64,000 bases of DNA from Rheinheimera oceanensis. GTDB lineage: Bacteria > Pseudomonadota > Gammaproteobacteria > Enterobacterales > Alteromonadaceae. Each line of letters opens with the position of its first letter. Positions within the stretch are counted from its first letter, which is position 1. Location: contig NZ_JAGPNM010000006.1 in assembly GCF_018831085.1 (NCBI RefSeq), positions 62,001 through 126,000 of the forward strand, given 5' to 3'. Both the position numbers and the translations under genes were made by a program. The notes under the pieces are model-generated. The model was not told the origin of the DNA, ran no database searches, and saw only the letters and a program-made list of their open reading frames with translations. This document shows, piece after piece, positions 49,429 through 57,760 of the stretch.

Positions 49429-49743
49429 CGTTTCTGACTCGTCAGTGATGACGAAGTCGGGGCCAAGCTCCCTGCGAAGCTGCACCAGAAACTGCTGGCT
49501 CGCAAGATTGAACCGTGCTCGCTCGCTCGAATCCCACAACGATGGGTTTGGAGGGTAACTCCAATCGATACTGGTGTCGTACCAAGCACACAGATAAAGC
49601 GCATAACGCCAAGTATTCTCCGCTAATGGAAGAGCGCACGATTCAACCGGGTAATCCCACCTCTGCTGAGCGGCGTCATTTCCTGACCACAGGCAAATGT
49701 TGCTGCCCGGAGAGAAGAAGAATCTAAGAGAATACAAATGCAT
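49423..49743 (-). CDS. cassette gene: hypothetical protein
   Basis: 106 residues, Trp/Tyr rich (ENTWRYALYLCAWYDTS), no recognised domain. The ATG follows the attC of the next cassette by about ten bases and has no ribosome site of its own, so translation may depend on re-initiation. Its stop codon lies within the attC core. Confidence 0.55.
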   Translation of the reverse strand: MHLYSLRFFFSPGSNICLWSGNDAAQQRWDYPVESCALPLAENTWRYALYLCAWYDTSIDWSYPPNPSLWDSSERARFNLASQQFLVQLRRELGPDFVITDESETA

Positions 49744-49752
49744 ATTGATGCG

Positions 49753-49860
49753 GCCTAACTTTTACTTAACGGGCAATAACATAGCGGCGAAAATGGCGGA
49801 GCCGCCGCTGTGTTATTGTCCCAGCCTGCCCCTGCGGGCGTGTTTAAGTTTTTGTTAGGT
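49753..49860 (-). other. attC site
   Basis: The clearest site. Minus strand ACCTAAC (R'') and GTTAGGC (R') both fit consensus, with a long inner palindrome centred on GCGGCGGCTCCGCC. 108 bp. Confidence 0.88.
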
Positions 49861-50238
49861 GTGTCTGCACAAACGTTCTTCATACTCTTTTATTAACTTT
49901 TCACGCTCTTTATTGTAACCACGTTGCTCTAACTCGCTAATCGCTTTCTCTAATTCATGCCTCAGTTTGACTTTCCCTATTTCATGTTTTTTGGCGAATT
50001 CCTGCCGAAACTCAATTAATGCATCATAAAGTTTAGCCCACTCTTTAGGCTTAGATTTAGGCGGGATTTGGATAGTTGGCCCTAAAAAATACATCAGTTT
50101 AGAGCATTGTTGGCATTTAACATTGCCTCTCATACCGATGCTTTCAGGTCTAGTATAAGTTACCCTTCTCCATGTTGGGCGCCTCTTTGTAATACGGCAA
50201 CCAAAACAAACCCAATTTCCCATACAAGCCATAAGCAC
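49855..50238 (-). CDS. cassette gene: zinc-ribbon-like hypothetical protein
   Basis: Up to 127 residues from a GTG at 50238; an ATG at 50232 is the likelier start. Cysteines CMGNWVCFGC and KCQQC suggest a zinc ribbon. The C-terminal half is a highly charged, probably helical or coiled-coil segment (KAISELEQRGYNKEREKLI). Family not recognised. The stop overlaps the attC core. Confidence 0.6.
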   Translation of the reverse strand: MLMACMGNWVCFGCRITKRRPTWRRVTYTRPESIGMRGNVKCQQCSKLMYFLGPTIQIPPKSKPKEWAKLYDALIEFRQEFAKKHEIGKVKLRHELEKAISELEQRGYNKEREKLIKEYEERLCRHT

Positions 50239-50337
50239 ACCTAACGTTTTGCTAATTGGCTGCCGCAGCGTAGCGTAGACAGTCCAGTGGATACCACGCT
50301 GTTGGTGGCCGGAACGAAATTAAGCAATTGGTTAAAT
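50239..50337 (-). other. attC site
   Basis: Minus strand ATTTAAC-CAATTGC (R'' side) and GTTAGGT (R') are both good core matches. 99 bp. The stop of the upstream gene lies in ATTTAAC. Confidence 0.84.
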
Positions 50338-50700
50338 TGCTTGCCCGATAAATACAAAAATTGTGATTATTAGAGCTATTAATGGTATTGGAAGCACCAA
50401 TAATATAAGAATGGTCTTAACCCATTCTAAACCTCTGCTAAATAAGTACCACATTGGATCGGTCGATTGCCGGGAGCCTAAACTTCTGAAAGAGAGTAAA
50501 AAACACACGATAAAAAAGCACTGTGCTGCGGCAAACCCAAACAGCAGCCCGAACACTCCGGTTAAGCTTAACTGCTGACTTGTACTGCTGTCTGCAATAT
50601 AAAAGAAACACACTAAGAAGAAAAAAAACGAAACTGCATAAAACTTAGTTTTATCCGAATGCTTTAGTGCAAGTTCATGCAATATTTCAGGTGATACCAC
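50332..50700 (-). CDS. cassette gene: integral membrane hypothetical protein
   Basis: 122 residues with three probable membrane helices (FYAVSFFFFLVCFFYIA, GVFGLLFGFAAAQCFF and the C-terminal ILILLVLPIPLIALIITIF). No known family. Membrane proteins of this size are frequent in cassette arrays. Confidence 0.62.
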   Translation of the reverse strand: MVSPEILHELALKHSDKTKFYAVSFFFFLVCFFYIADSSTSQQLSLTGVFGLLFGFAAAQCFFIVCFLLSFRSLGSRQSTDPMWYLFSRGLEWVKTILILLVLPIPLIALIITIFVFIGQAI

Positions 50701-50715
50701 TTACTACCTCGTGCA

Positions 50716-50807
50716 ATTTAACGCCCGGCTTTGGGCGGACTTGTAGCCGCGCAGCGGCGGAAAGGCCGTCCCAGCGCCGAAGGCGCGACAACAGCCGCTT
50801 GTTATGT
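50716..50807 (-). other. attC site
   Basis: Minus strand ACATAAC-AAGCGGC and GCGTT-AAAT; R' GTTAAAT fits consensus. The inner arms CGCGCCTTCGGCGC and CCGCTGCGCGG add further pairing. 92 bp. Confidence 0.83.
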
Positions 50808-51179
50808 TCTGGGAGCCCAACCATGGCGCTCTGCAAGAATTTGCCATTCTGGTTTTTTCGTTCCAATCGCCCTCTTACAATAAGTAAGAAGATTTTTTGC
50901 CTCATTTAACGTGAATTTTTCCATACATACAGGCATAGATTTGTTTTTAGCTCCAGCATGACCACGCTGCAATTCAAGTATTAGAGCATCTATTGAGGCA
51001 ATAAGATTTGAATCCTCAGTCTTTGCTCTAACCTTACCAAGGGCAGTGATCAGAGAAGGGAAAGTTTTAAATTCCGCAGCTATCTTTACAACATCTTCAT
51101 ACGCGCTCATTCTGGCTCCATAGTTTATTTGGTAAGAAAACATAACAATATTATTAGAAGGCAAAATCCCTGCTTTCAT
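50802..51179 (-). CDS. cassette gene: hypothetical protein
   Basis: 125 residues from the ATG at 51179 (GGGAG upstream), or 102 from an internal ATG at 51110 that also has a GGAG site. Helical and charged, with no motif I recognise. It is the first cassette in the reading direction. Its stop lies in the attC R'' core. Confidence 0.6.
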   Translation of the reverse strand: MKAGILPSNNIVMFSYQINYGARMSAYEDVVKIAAEFKTFPSLITALGKVRAKTEDSNLIASIDALILELQRGHAGAKNKSMPVCMEKFTLNEAKNLLTYCKRAIGTKKPEWQILAERHGWAPRT

Positions 51180-51648
51180 TGCGGGACTCTCCCTTCTATC
51201 TTGTTTTTACATCCTGCTAAACTAACCAACATTTGTCGCTAAATCAACAACATCTTGCGCCTGACCTAATAAGCCTCTGTGTGAAAGCAGGGTTTAAGCT
51301 TGCGATTTACTTGTTAACAATAATAGTGCTGCTTTACAGTAGATTATACAGTGCTTAAGCGCGATATTGTGGCTAAACAATGACAGGGCTTTTAGTAAGC
51401 ACAGCGGCTTTTGCCGCTGTGAGGTGTTAAAGTTTGCCGTGCCTTAAAGTGAATAGCGGTGATTTAGGAGAATTTAACCTTTTCCTTGCAACCCCTGCGC
51501 AATACTACCAAATGCCTTAGCCATAATGTTTCTCCAATGCTGTATCAACAAGAATACTAACTAGCTGCAATGTGCCTAAGCATTAACAGCCAGGCTGCTT
51601 TGCGCTAAACTGGCGGCAGTTTTCGCTTATTAATTTGTGGTGTCGGTT
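51180..51648. other. non-coding region between cassette array and cysM
   Basis: No integrase or convincing attI. Contains a perfect nine-base hairpin with TTTT loop (51400-51421) that lacks a T-tract, a TATAAT-like hexamer on the minus strand (51347-51352) without a good -35, and the short reading frame listed separately. Confidence 0.5.
51474..51524 (-). CDS. possible 16-residue small protein
   Basis: A short frame (MAKAFGSIAQGLQGKG) is preceded by TTGGAGAAACATT, a strong ribosome site at good spacing. Too short to judge by composition. It could be a real microprotein, a leader peptide or chance. Confidence 0.3.
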   Translation of the reverse strand: MAKAFGSIAQGLQGKG

Positions 51649-52533
51649 ATGCCTTTTCCTACTATTGAACACTCTGTTGGTAACACCCGTCTGGTAAAGC
51701 TGCAACGTATGGCGGCACATACCAACAGCACGGTATTGCTTAAGCTGGAAGGTGATAACCCGGCAGGTTCGGTAAAAGACCGCCCGGCGCTGAATATGAT
51801 AGTGCAGGCAGAACTGCGCGGCACTATTAAACCAGGCGATCGTATTATTGAAGCCACCAGCGGTAATACCGGTATTGCGCTGGCAATGGCGGCGGCGATT
51901 AAAGGCTACGCCATGACACTGATTATGCCGGATAACGCTACCGAAGAGCGTAAAAGCGGTATGCGTGCTTATGGCGCTGAGTTGATACTGGTAACCAAAG
52001 AGCAAGGCATGGAAGGTGCGCGGGATTTAGCCCTGCAAATGCAGGCTGAAGGTAAAGGCATAGTGCTGGACCAGTTTAATAACCCGGATAACCCGGCAGC
52101 ACATTATGCCAGCACCGGGCCGGAAATTTGGCAGCAAAGCCAGCAGCAGGTTACGCATTTTGTTAGCAGTATGGGCACTACCGGCACCATTATGGGCGTG
52201 TCACGCTATTTAAAACAGCAAAACCCGGCGATACAGATTATTGGCCTGCAACCAGCTGAAGGTGCCAACATTCCCGGCATCCGCCGCTGGCCCGAGGCCT
52301 ATTTGCCAGGCTTTTTTGATAAAAGCCGGGTTGATCAGGTTATAGATATCGGCCAGCAGGACGCATTAACGGCTATGCGCCGCTTAGCCCGTGAAGAGGG
52401 TATCTTTGCCGGTGTCAGTTCAGGCGGTGCGGTACATGCTGCAATTAAACTGGCCGAGCAACTCGACAATGCAGTAATCGTAGCCATTATTTGTGACCGC
52501 GGTGATCGTTATCTGTCCTCTGATATTTATTAA
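51649..52533 (+). CDS. cysM: cysteine synthase B
   Basis: PLP enzyme forming cysteine from O-acetylserine and sulfide or thiosulfate. The PLP Lys is in NPAGSVKDRPALN, the Asn/substrate loop is EATSGNTGIALAM and the phosphate loop is VSSMGTTGT. The stretch AYGAELILVTKEQGMEGARD matches CysM rather than CysK. 294 residues from ATG 51649; the frame also opens at 51637. Confidence 0.95.
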   Translation: MPFPTIEHSVGNTRLVKLQRMAAHTNSTVLLKLEGDNPAGSVKDRPALNMIVQAELRGTIKPGDRIIEATSGNTGIALAMAAAIKGYAMTLIMPDNATEERKSGMRAYGAELILVTKEQGMEGARDLALQMQAEGKGIVLDQFNNPDNPAAHYASTGPEIWQQSQQQVTHFVSSMGTTGTIMGVSRYLKQQNPAIQIIGLQPAEGANIPGIRRWPEAYLPGFFDKSRVDQVIDIGQQDALTAMRRLAREEGIFAGVSSGGAVHAAIKLAEQLDNAVIVAIICDRGDRYLSSDIY

Positions 52534-52633
52534 TATGTCAATTGGATGCAAAGCGTCCTTAGTCAGCCAGCTCTGGTGTTAACTGTGTAGCCACGTATAA
52601 TCTGCGTTTTTATTCTGCGAAGGCTGTGTAACT

Positions 52634-53521
52634 TTGTCTTACGAATATATGGCGCTGGCAGCCGCCGCTTGCTGGGCTTTGGGCAGTTTATTGTCGGCGC
52701 AGGCTTCATCTCATTTAGGCGCCTTTGCCTTTACCCGCTGGCGTATGCTGTGCGCTGCCAGCTTGCTATGGCTGATAGCGGCCATCAGCAGCGGCTGGGC
52801 TACACTGGCTTTTAGCAGCTTTGGCTTGTTACTGCTCTCCGGTGTGATCGGTATTTTTATCGGCGACACCGCCTTATTTGCCGCGATGAACCGCTTAGGT
52901 CCGCGCCGTGCCGGTGTGTTGTTTGCTACGCACTCGCTGTTTTCTGTAGTGCTGGCATATTTTTTTCTCGGTGAAACCTTATGGGGCTGGACACTTATCG
53001 GCAGCAGTTTGCTGATAAGCGGTGTAATGACGGCTATTTTCTTTGGCAAACGAAAAACCGAACTGCATGTATGGGAAGCCAACCAAAGCCAGTTAGCCTC
53101 TGGCGTAGCGCTGGGTTTGCTGGCAGCCTTATGCCAGGCAGTGGCTACCTTAATGTTAAAGCCGCTGATGGAAACAGATATAGATGCCGTAGCCGCCTCA
53201 GCAGTGCGTATGACAACCGCTTTTATGCTGCACCAGCTTATTTTTATGCTGGGTTTTAAGGTCGCCCGCGCTTATTTACCGATGAACAAAAAAGTGTTTT
53301 TGCTGGTGTTGGCCAATGCCGGTATTTCCATGGTGCTAGGTATGACACTGATACTGCAGGCTTTAAAATACGGCGATGCCGGTTTAGTAGCTATTTTATC
53401 CTCAGTTAGCCCGGTATTGGTGCTGCCGCTGTTATGGCTGATATATAAACGCAGCCCGGCAACCGGAGCCTGGCTGGGGGCAGCGCTTACCGTGCTGGGA
53501 ACAGTGCTAATACTGTATTAA
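52634..53521 (+). CDS. EamA/DMT-family transporter
   Basis: Ten-helix inner-membrane transporter of the drug/metabolite superfamily, built from two EamA repeats (roughly 4-135 and 155-295). 295 residues. The start is TTG. Substrate cannot be assigned. Its 3' end overlaps the convergent HExxH gene by 4 bp. Confidence 0.85.
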   Translation: MSYEYMALAAAACWALGSLLSAQASSHLGAFAFTRWRMLCAASLLWLIAAISSGWATLAFSSFGLLLLSGVIGIFIGDTALFAAMNRLGPRRAGVLFATHSLFSVVLAYFFLGETLWGWTLIGSSLLISGVMTAIFFGKRKTELHVWEANQSQLASGVALGLLAALCQAVATLMLKPLMETDIDAVAASAVRMTTAFMLHQLIFMLGFKVARAYLPMNKKVFLLVLANAGISMVLGMTLILQALKYGDAGLVAILSSVSPVLVLPLLWLIYKRSPATGAWLGAALTVLGTVLILY

Positions 53522-53997
53522 GGGCGCAGCCAGCGCTGCATGTGCGGATAACCACCGGCTTGCCCGGCAGGATGGCACAACCCATACCAGCTTAGCAGTG
53601 GGTGGCCAAACCCACCCTGCTCAGAAAATGCAGTGATATAAGCAGCAGAACTCCCTTTGTAACCGGCCGGATGAAACAGAAACTCCGGTGGCAACTGTAA
53701 AGCCATTAATGCCGCCCAGGACCAGGCAATAGCAGCCATTTCTTCAGCCGGCCCCTGGCCAGCAGACTTTCTCACATCTTCCTGCAGCAAGTGTCGGCTG
53801 GCAGCGGGCATTACCGCAATATGGCCAGCTTCATGTAGTAAATCTCCGGGGTATTTCAGTTGTTGCGGGTCAATACACAAGCCACCGTTTTTAATCTGTA
53901 CCCCCGGTAAAAAACCGGTTTGTGTCAGCGGCTGCAGCTTCCAGCTAATGCCAATAGTGCTGAAAAAATCCAGCACCTTATGCAGTTCATCTGTCAT
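53518..53997 (-). CDS. hypothetical protein with HExxH motif
   Basis: 159 residues. LLHEAGHIAV (His55-His59) is a zinc-peptidase-type HExxH, and a downstream Glu (EEMAAIAWSW) could be a third ligand. I do not recognise a characterised family. No signal peptide, so cytosolic. Conserved hypothetical by impression only. Confidence 0.65.
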   Translation of the reverse strand: MTDELHKVLDFFSTIGISWKLQPLTQTGFLPGVQIKNGGLCIDPQQLKYPGDLLHEAGHIAVMPAASRHLLQEDVRKSAGQGPAEEMAAIAWSWAALMALQLPPEFLFHPAGYKGSSAAYITAFSEQGGFGHPLLSWYGLCHPAGQAGGYPHMQRWLRP

Positions 53998-54097
53998 CTG
54001 TATAGTCCCAGGCAGTTGATTTTACAAACAAAGAGCTTCCATAGTGCTTTTTTTCTGTTAGCCTCTGTTTTTATAAAATAAAGTTAATGAATTAGCT

Positions 54098-54682
54098 ATG
54101 ACTATTTGTAGTTTTGCCTTGCTGGGCACTGTGCCTGATTACCTGCAAATGCAGCAGGAACTCAGCCTGTTACTGCAGCAGCAGTGGCATGCACATGTTA
54201 ATAAACAGGACTATCAGGGCGGCTGGGATGTATTAGCTCTACGCTGTGCTACGCAACACTTTAATAGTCACGGTATTTTACAAAGCTTTGCTATCGCAGC
54301 AGGAGAAGCCTGGCAAAACCTGCCTGCACTTGAACAAAGCCCGGCATTATTGCGCTTTACTACTAATTTGCCTTATTCACTCAAGTCGGTCAGATTAATG
54401 CGGTTACACCCCGGTGCTGAAATTAAACCCCACCGCGATCATGGTTTAAGTCTGGAGCATGGAGAAGCCCGGCTACATTTACCTCTTCAAACCAATGAGC
54501 AGCTAAATTTTTTTGTGAATGATGAACGAGTGCCTATGCAGGCAGGTGAGCTTTGGTATATCAATGCTGATCAGGTACACAGAGTCGAAAATAAAGGCTC
54601 TGAGCCCCGCATTAATTTGGTACTGGATTGTGTAGTAAATGATCACTTAAAGGAGCACGTTTATGCACGGCGGAGTACTTAG
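54098..54682 (+). CDS. aspartyl/asparaginyl beta-hydroxylase-like dioxygenase
   Basis: Fe(II)/2-oxoglutarate enzyme of the Asp/Asn hydroxylase fold. Iron ligands His112 and Asp114 (KPHRDHG) and distal His161 (ADQVHRVENKG), with Arg171 for 2-oxoglutarate. The family region RLMRLHPGAEIKPHRD is complete. 194 residues. Overlaps the next gene by 20 bp. First gene of a four-gene run of modifying enzymes; substrate unknown. Confidence 0.85.
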   Translation: MTICSFALLGTVPDYLQMQQELSLLLQQQWHAHVNKQDYQGGWDVLALRCATQHFNSHGILQSFAIAAGEAWQNLPALEQSPALLRFTTNLPYSLKSVRLMRLHPGAEIKPHRDHGLSLEHGEARLHLPLQTNEQLNFFVNDERVPMQAGELWYINADQVHRVENKGSEPRINLVLDCVVNDHLKEHVYARRST

Positions 54683-56636
54683 CAGCCCAAAGCTGACGAA
54701 AGAGTTGTTATCACAGTTTTCCACCGGGATATTACAATGTCAGGGTGCAGCAGACGCCAGCCCGCTAATCACGCCTTTCTTAGCCACTCTTTGCCACCAT
54801 CTGGCACTGGATTTACACCCGGATTGTTACCTTGATCAGGAATTTACCTTAACTCCATATGGCAAAGCTGTCTCTCCAACCACTGCTGCACAATGTGCCG
54901 AAGATATTGAACGTAGCCGCCTGTTTATGCAGGCTGTTTATCAGGCTGTGCAGGAACGCCTGACACCACAGCGCCCGGTTCGCTTATTATATGCAGGTAC
55001 GGGCCCGTTGGGTTGGCTGGTACTTCCCATGCTGGGCCAGTTTACTGCGCAGCAGGTACAGATCACTGCGCTGGATATTCACCCGGCGTCACTGGACAGT
55101 TTTTGTGCAATTTGTCAGGCATTCGGGCTTGAAGATCATATTTCAGCCTGGGTCTGTGCAGATGCCACTACATGGCGGCCTCAGCAGGAACACAGCTATG
55201 ACATAGTCCTGTCTGAAACCATGAATCAGTTTCTGGAGCAGGAGCCACAGATCCAAATATTCGTTAATTTACAACGCTGTCTGGCAGCAGGTGGCAGCCT
55301 GATCCCGCAACAGGTGTTGTTGTCGGCAGAGCTGGAATGGCAGTACAGGCAAAAGCTGCAAAGTCATCATTTAGGGCCTGTATTTTGTTTGAATTTGGAC
55401 ACTGCTAAAGCTATGGCGCAAGGCCAAAACGGGGTATTACACAGCAGCATGTTATTGCCCGAATTTGAACCAGGCCCTGTAGATATTAAATTGTGCACTG
55501 AAATTCAAGTCTATAAGCAGTTTTGGTTGGTGGAGAAACAAAGCCAATTAACGCTGGCAAAATACCGTAAGCGACTGTTGCTTCAACCCGGCTCAGTGCT
55601 GGAGTTTAGTTATCAGTTCGGGCAAACTCCGTTGTGGCAGTTAGATTATCAAAGCCTGACCTTTCCATTGGTGGGAAGCGATGATCTGAGTGTCGAAGGA
55701 CTATTCCATTTCTACAGATTGTGGCAAAAAATTCAGATCAAAAAGTTAAAACTCCCCACCGTATTGCCAGCGGACGAATGGTTAATCGACAGAGCACTAT
55801 TGGATCTGGCAGGTTTAGGCTTGCATCCTGGTTTACAGCTGTTATATCGCTGCAACAGGCTGTCTGAGTTACAGCAGGAAGTGCGGCAATTATCATTCAC
55901 TGAAGCGCAAAAACAGCAGATCAACCAACAATTGCGTGAACTGGCCGCTGGGCAACAACGTATGGCAATACCTTCAGTGCTATCGGAACAACAACTGGCA
56001 TTCTGGCAGCAGCATGGTTATCTGGTGGTGCCGGCAGTGTTAACACCGGAACAATGTGAACAAAGCCGACAGGCTATCTGGCAGTATCTGCAGGCTTCAC
56101 CAGAACAGCCTGACAGCTGGTATCAACATCAGGCACAATCAGAAAAGATTATGCTGCCATTGTTCCGGCATCCGGCTTTAGATGCAAACCGGCAAGTGCC
56201 ACTGATCCGACAGGTTTTTCAGCAGCTTTGGCAAAGAACCGATCTGGTAATGAGTACAGACCGGGTTAGCTTTAACCCGCCTCAAACGGCTAACTGGACA
56301 TTTCCGGGGCCAGATATGCATTGGGACATGCCACTGCGCGCACCAGTTAGTTTTGCAACCCAGGGCCTGATTTACCTGACCGATACCACAGAACAGCAAG
56401 GCGCATTTTGCTGTGTGCCGGGGTTCCACTTGCAAATAGATAACTGGATCAACGCTCAAAACAAAACAGAGCTCGAAATGCAGCAACAAGACTGGTCAGC
56501 CTGGCCGGTCAAAGCCATCGCAGCTAAAGCAGGAGATTTAATAATCTGGCATCAGGCATTGCCACATGGTGCCAGTGTAAACCGGGCGGCTAAGCCAAGA
56601 ATGGTGCAATACGTTAATGCCTATCCGCTACAATGA
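54663..56636 (+). CDS. fusion: SAM-dependent methyltransferase domain plus PhyH dioxygenase domain
   Basis: 657 residues. An N-terminal class I methyltransferase domain has motif I LLYAGTGPLG at 108-117, an acidic post-I residue in ITALDIHPAS, and IVLSETMNQFLEQEPQ reminiscent of PRMT-like enzymes. Middle region (about 270-440) unassigned. The C-terminal phytanoyl-CoA dioxygenase-like domain (445-657) carries iron ligands His553/Asp555 (HWD), distal His635 (LPHGAS) and Arg646. AAAGGAG precedes the ATG. Overlaps both neighbours, so it is co-translated with them. Confidence 0.82.
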   Translation: MHGGVLSSPKLTKELLSQFSTGILQCQGAADASPLITPFLATLCHHLALDLHPDCYLDQEFTLTPYGKAVSPTTAAQCAEDIERSRLFMQAVYQAVQERLTPQRPVRLLYAGTGPLGWLVLPMLGQFTAQQVQITALDIHPASLDSFCAICQAFGLEDHISAWVCADATTWRPQQEHSYDIVLSETMNQFLEQEPQIQIFVNLQRCLAAGGSLIPQQVLLSAELEWQYRQKLQSHHLGPVFCLNLDTAKAMAQGQNGVLHSSMLLPEFEPGPVDIKLCTEIQVYKQFWLVEKQSQLTLAKYRKRLLLQPGSVLEFSYQFGQTPLWQLDYQSLTFPLVGSDDLSVEGLFHFYRLWQKIQIKKLKLPTVLPADEWLIDRALLDLAGLGLHPGLQLLYRCNRLSELQQEVRQLSFTEAQKQQINQQLRELAAGQQRMAIPSVLSEQQLAFWQQHGYLVVPAVLTPEQCEQSRQAIWQYLQASPEQPDSWYQHQAQSEKIMLPLFRHPALDANRQVPLIRQVFQQLWQRTDLVMSTDRVSFNPPQTANWTFPGPDMHWDMPLRAPVSFATQGLIYLTDTTEQQGAFCCVPGFHLQIDNWINAQNKTELEMQQQDWSAWPVKAIAAKAGDLIIWHQALPHGASVNRAAKPRMVQYVNAYPLQ

Positions 56637-57760
56637 ACGACCTGACACAACGCTATATAAAGTTGTTACACAACCGCCAACAGTTGCAACAATTGGCGGC
56701 ACAACACAGCATGGCCCACTTTTGCGATCTGCTGGCGCGCTATCTTGACTGGCCGGATCTGACAGAACAACAAATGCTTACCTTTCTGCGCCAGCAAAAT
56801 GCCCGGGCAGTAGTACCGGCAAGCGCAGAATTTAACCGCTGCTGGTTTCCTTATGCTTATCAGTCAAACCAACAAAGCGTGCGCTGGCTACTGGCCAACG
56901 AAAAACCACAACAGCCTTTTCTGGCCGATTATATCGCCGCAAACCGCCAGAGCCTGCTGGCGACATTGATTCAGCCTTACAGCCTGCTAGCGGATTTACT
57001 GGCTGTTGCAACCCCTGCCAAAGTGGCACCTGCCTTGTTGATATTTCACTGGTCCAGAACCGGCTCAACTTTGCTGGCATCCAGTATGATGCCTGTTGCC
57101 GGTTGTCTGGTGTTGTCAGAGTCTATGTTAATCAGCGATGTGTTAACCGATCCGGTCTGGCAAGACAGAACCAAAGAGCTACTGCAATTGCTGGTGCATC
57201 TGCAAAGCGGCCCCTGGCCGGAATGTTCCAGCATCATTATTAAAACCAATGCCTGGGATTTACAACAATGGCGCCTGTGGCAAACTGCATTTCCCGATGC
57301 AAAAAACCTGTGCCTGATAAGACAACCGGCCGCTATATTACGCTCACACCAGCATGAAGCAGGCCGCCATATGGTGAAACAACGCGTTACAGTCTGGCTT
57401 GATGACAATTGCCAGGCCGAAGATCTTATTACCTATCAACAGCAAAAATTGACGCAGTTAATGCAATTTACTGCACAACTTGTTAAAACCGGCAACAGCA
57501 CTTTGATTGATTATCAGCAGTTGATCCAACTTAGCAATGCGCAGTGGCAACAGCTTACCGGTTTAGCCCTAAGCGACAGCGAAATAATGACCTGGCAGCA
57601 GCACCTGAAATTAGATGCTAAAAACAGCGGCCAGCTATACCGGCCGGCTGAACCGGCAGCATCTGACTGCAGCCCTGAACTGGCGCAGCAATATCATTTA
57701 CTACGTTTACAATGCCACGACTGGAATGCAGATGAACTTAACCCCTTACCTGCCGTTTAA
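56633..57760 (+). CDS. sulfotransferase-family protein
   Basis: 375 residues. The N-terminal 130 residues are unassigned and helical. At 139-152 HWSRTGSTLLASSM matches the PAPS 5'-phosphosulfate loop, and LCLIRQPAAILRSHQHE is the 3'-phosphate-binding region. Likely transfers sulfate from PAPS. The ATG overlaps the PhyH gene by 4 bp and its 3' end overlaps the GNAT gene. Acceptor unknown. Confidence 0.75.
   Translation: MNDLTQRYIKLLHNRQQLQQLAAQHSMAHFCDLLARYLDWPDLTEQQMLTFLRQQNARAVVPASAEFNRCWFPYAYQSNQQSVRWLLANEKPQQPFLADYIAANRQSLLATLIQPYSLLADLLAVATPAKVAPALLIFHWSRTGSTLLASSMMPVAGCLVLSESMLISDVLTDPVWQDRTKELLQLLVHLQSGPWPECSSIIIKTNAWDLQQWRLWQTAFPDAKNLCLIRQPAAILRSHQHEAGRHMVKQRVTVWLDDNCQAEDLITYQQQKLTQLMQFTAQLVKTGNSTLIDYQQLIQLSNAQWQQLTGLALSDSEIMTWQQHLKLDAKNSGQLYRPAEPAASDCSPELAQQYHLLRLQCHDWNADELNPLPAV

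Larger units (their letters stand above)
48233..51179 (-). mobile_element. integron cassette array lacking an integrase (CALIN)
   Basis: Six small, co-oriented minus-strand genes are each followed by a 60-110 bp imperfect palindrome bounded by RYYYAAC and GTTRRRY core sites. In five of the six, the stop codon or its surroundings abut or overlap the R'' core, the normal architecture of gene cassettes. Products are unrelated hypotheticals. No tyrosine recombinase with the IntI extra domain, attI or Pc promoter is recognisable in the window. It sits between an RNA methyltransferase gene and cysM. The call rests on visual core-site and symmetry matching. Confidence 0.82.

Noticed and set aside
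51180..51300. Possible attI site before the first cassette
   Set aside because: A GTTAGTT-like core is present on the minus strand, but there is no integrase, no clear direct repeats and no Pc promoter.
51400..51421. Perfect nine-base hairpin with TTTT loop as terminator or attC
   Set aside because: No T-tract on either side and no pair of core sites in the right positions.
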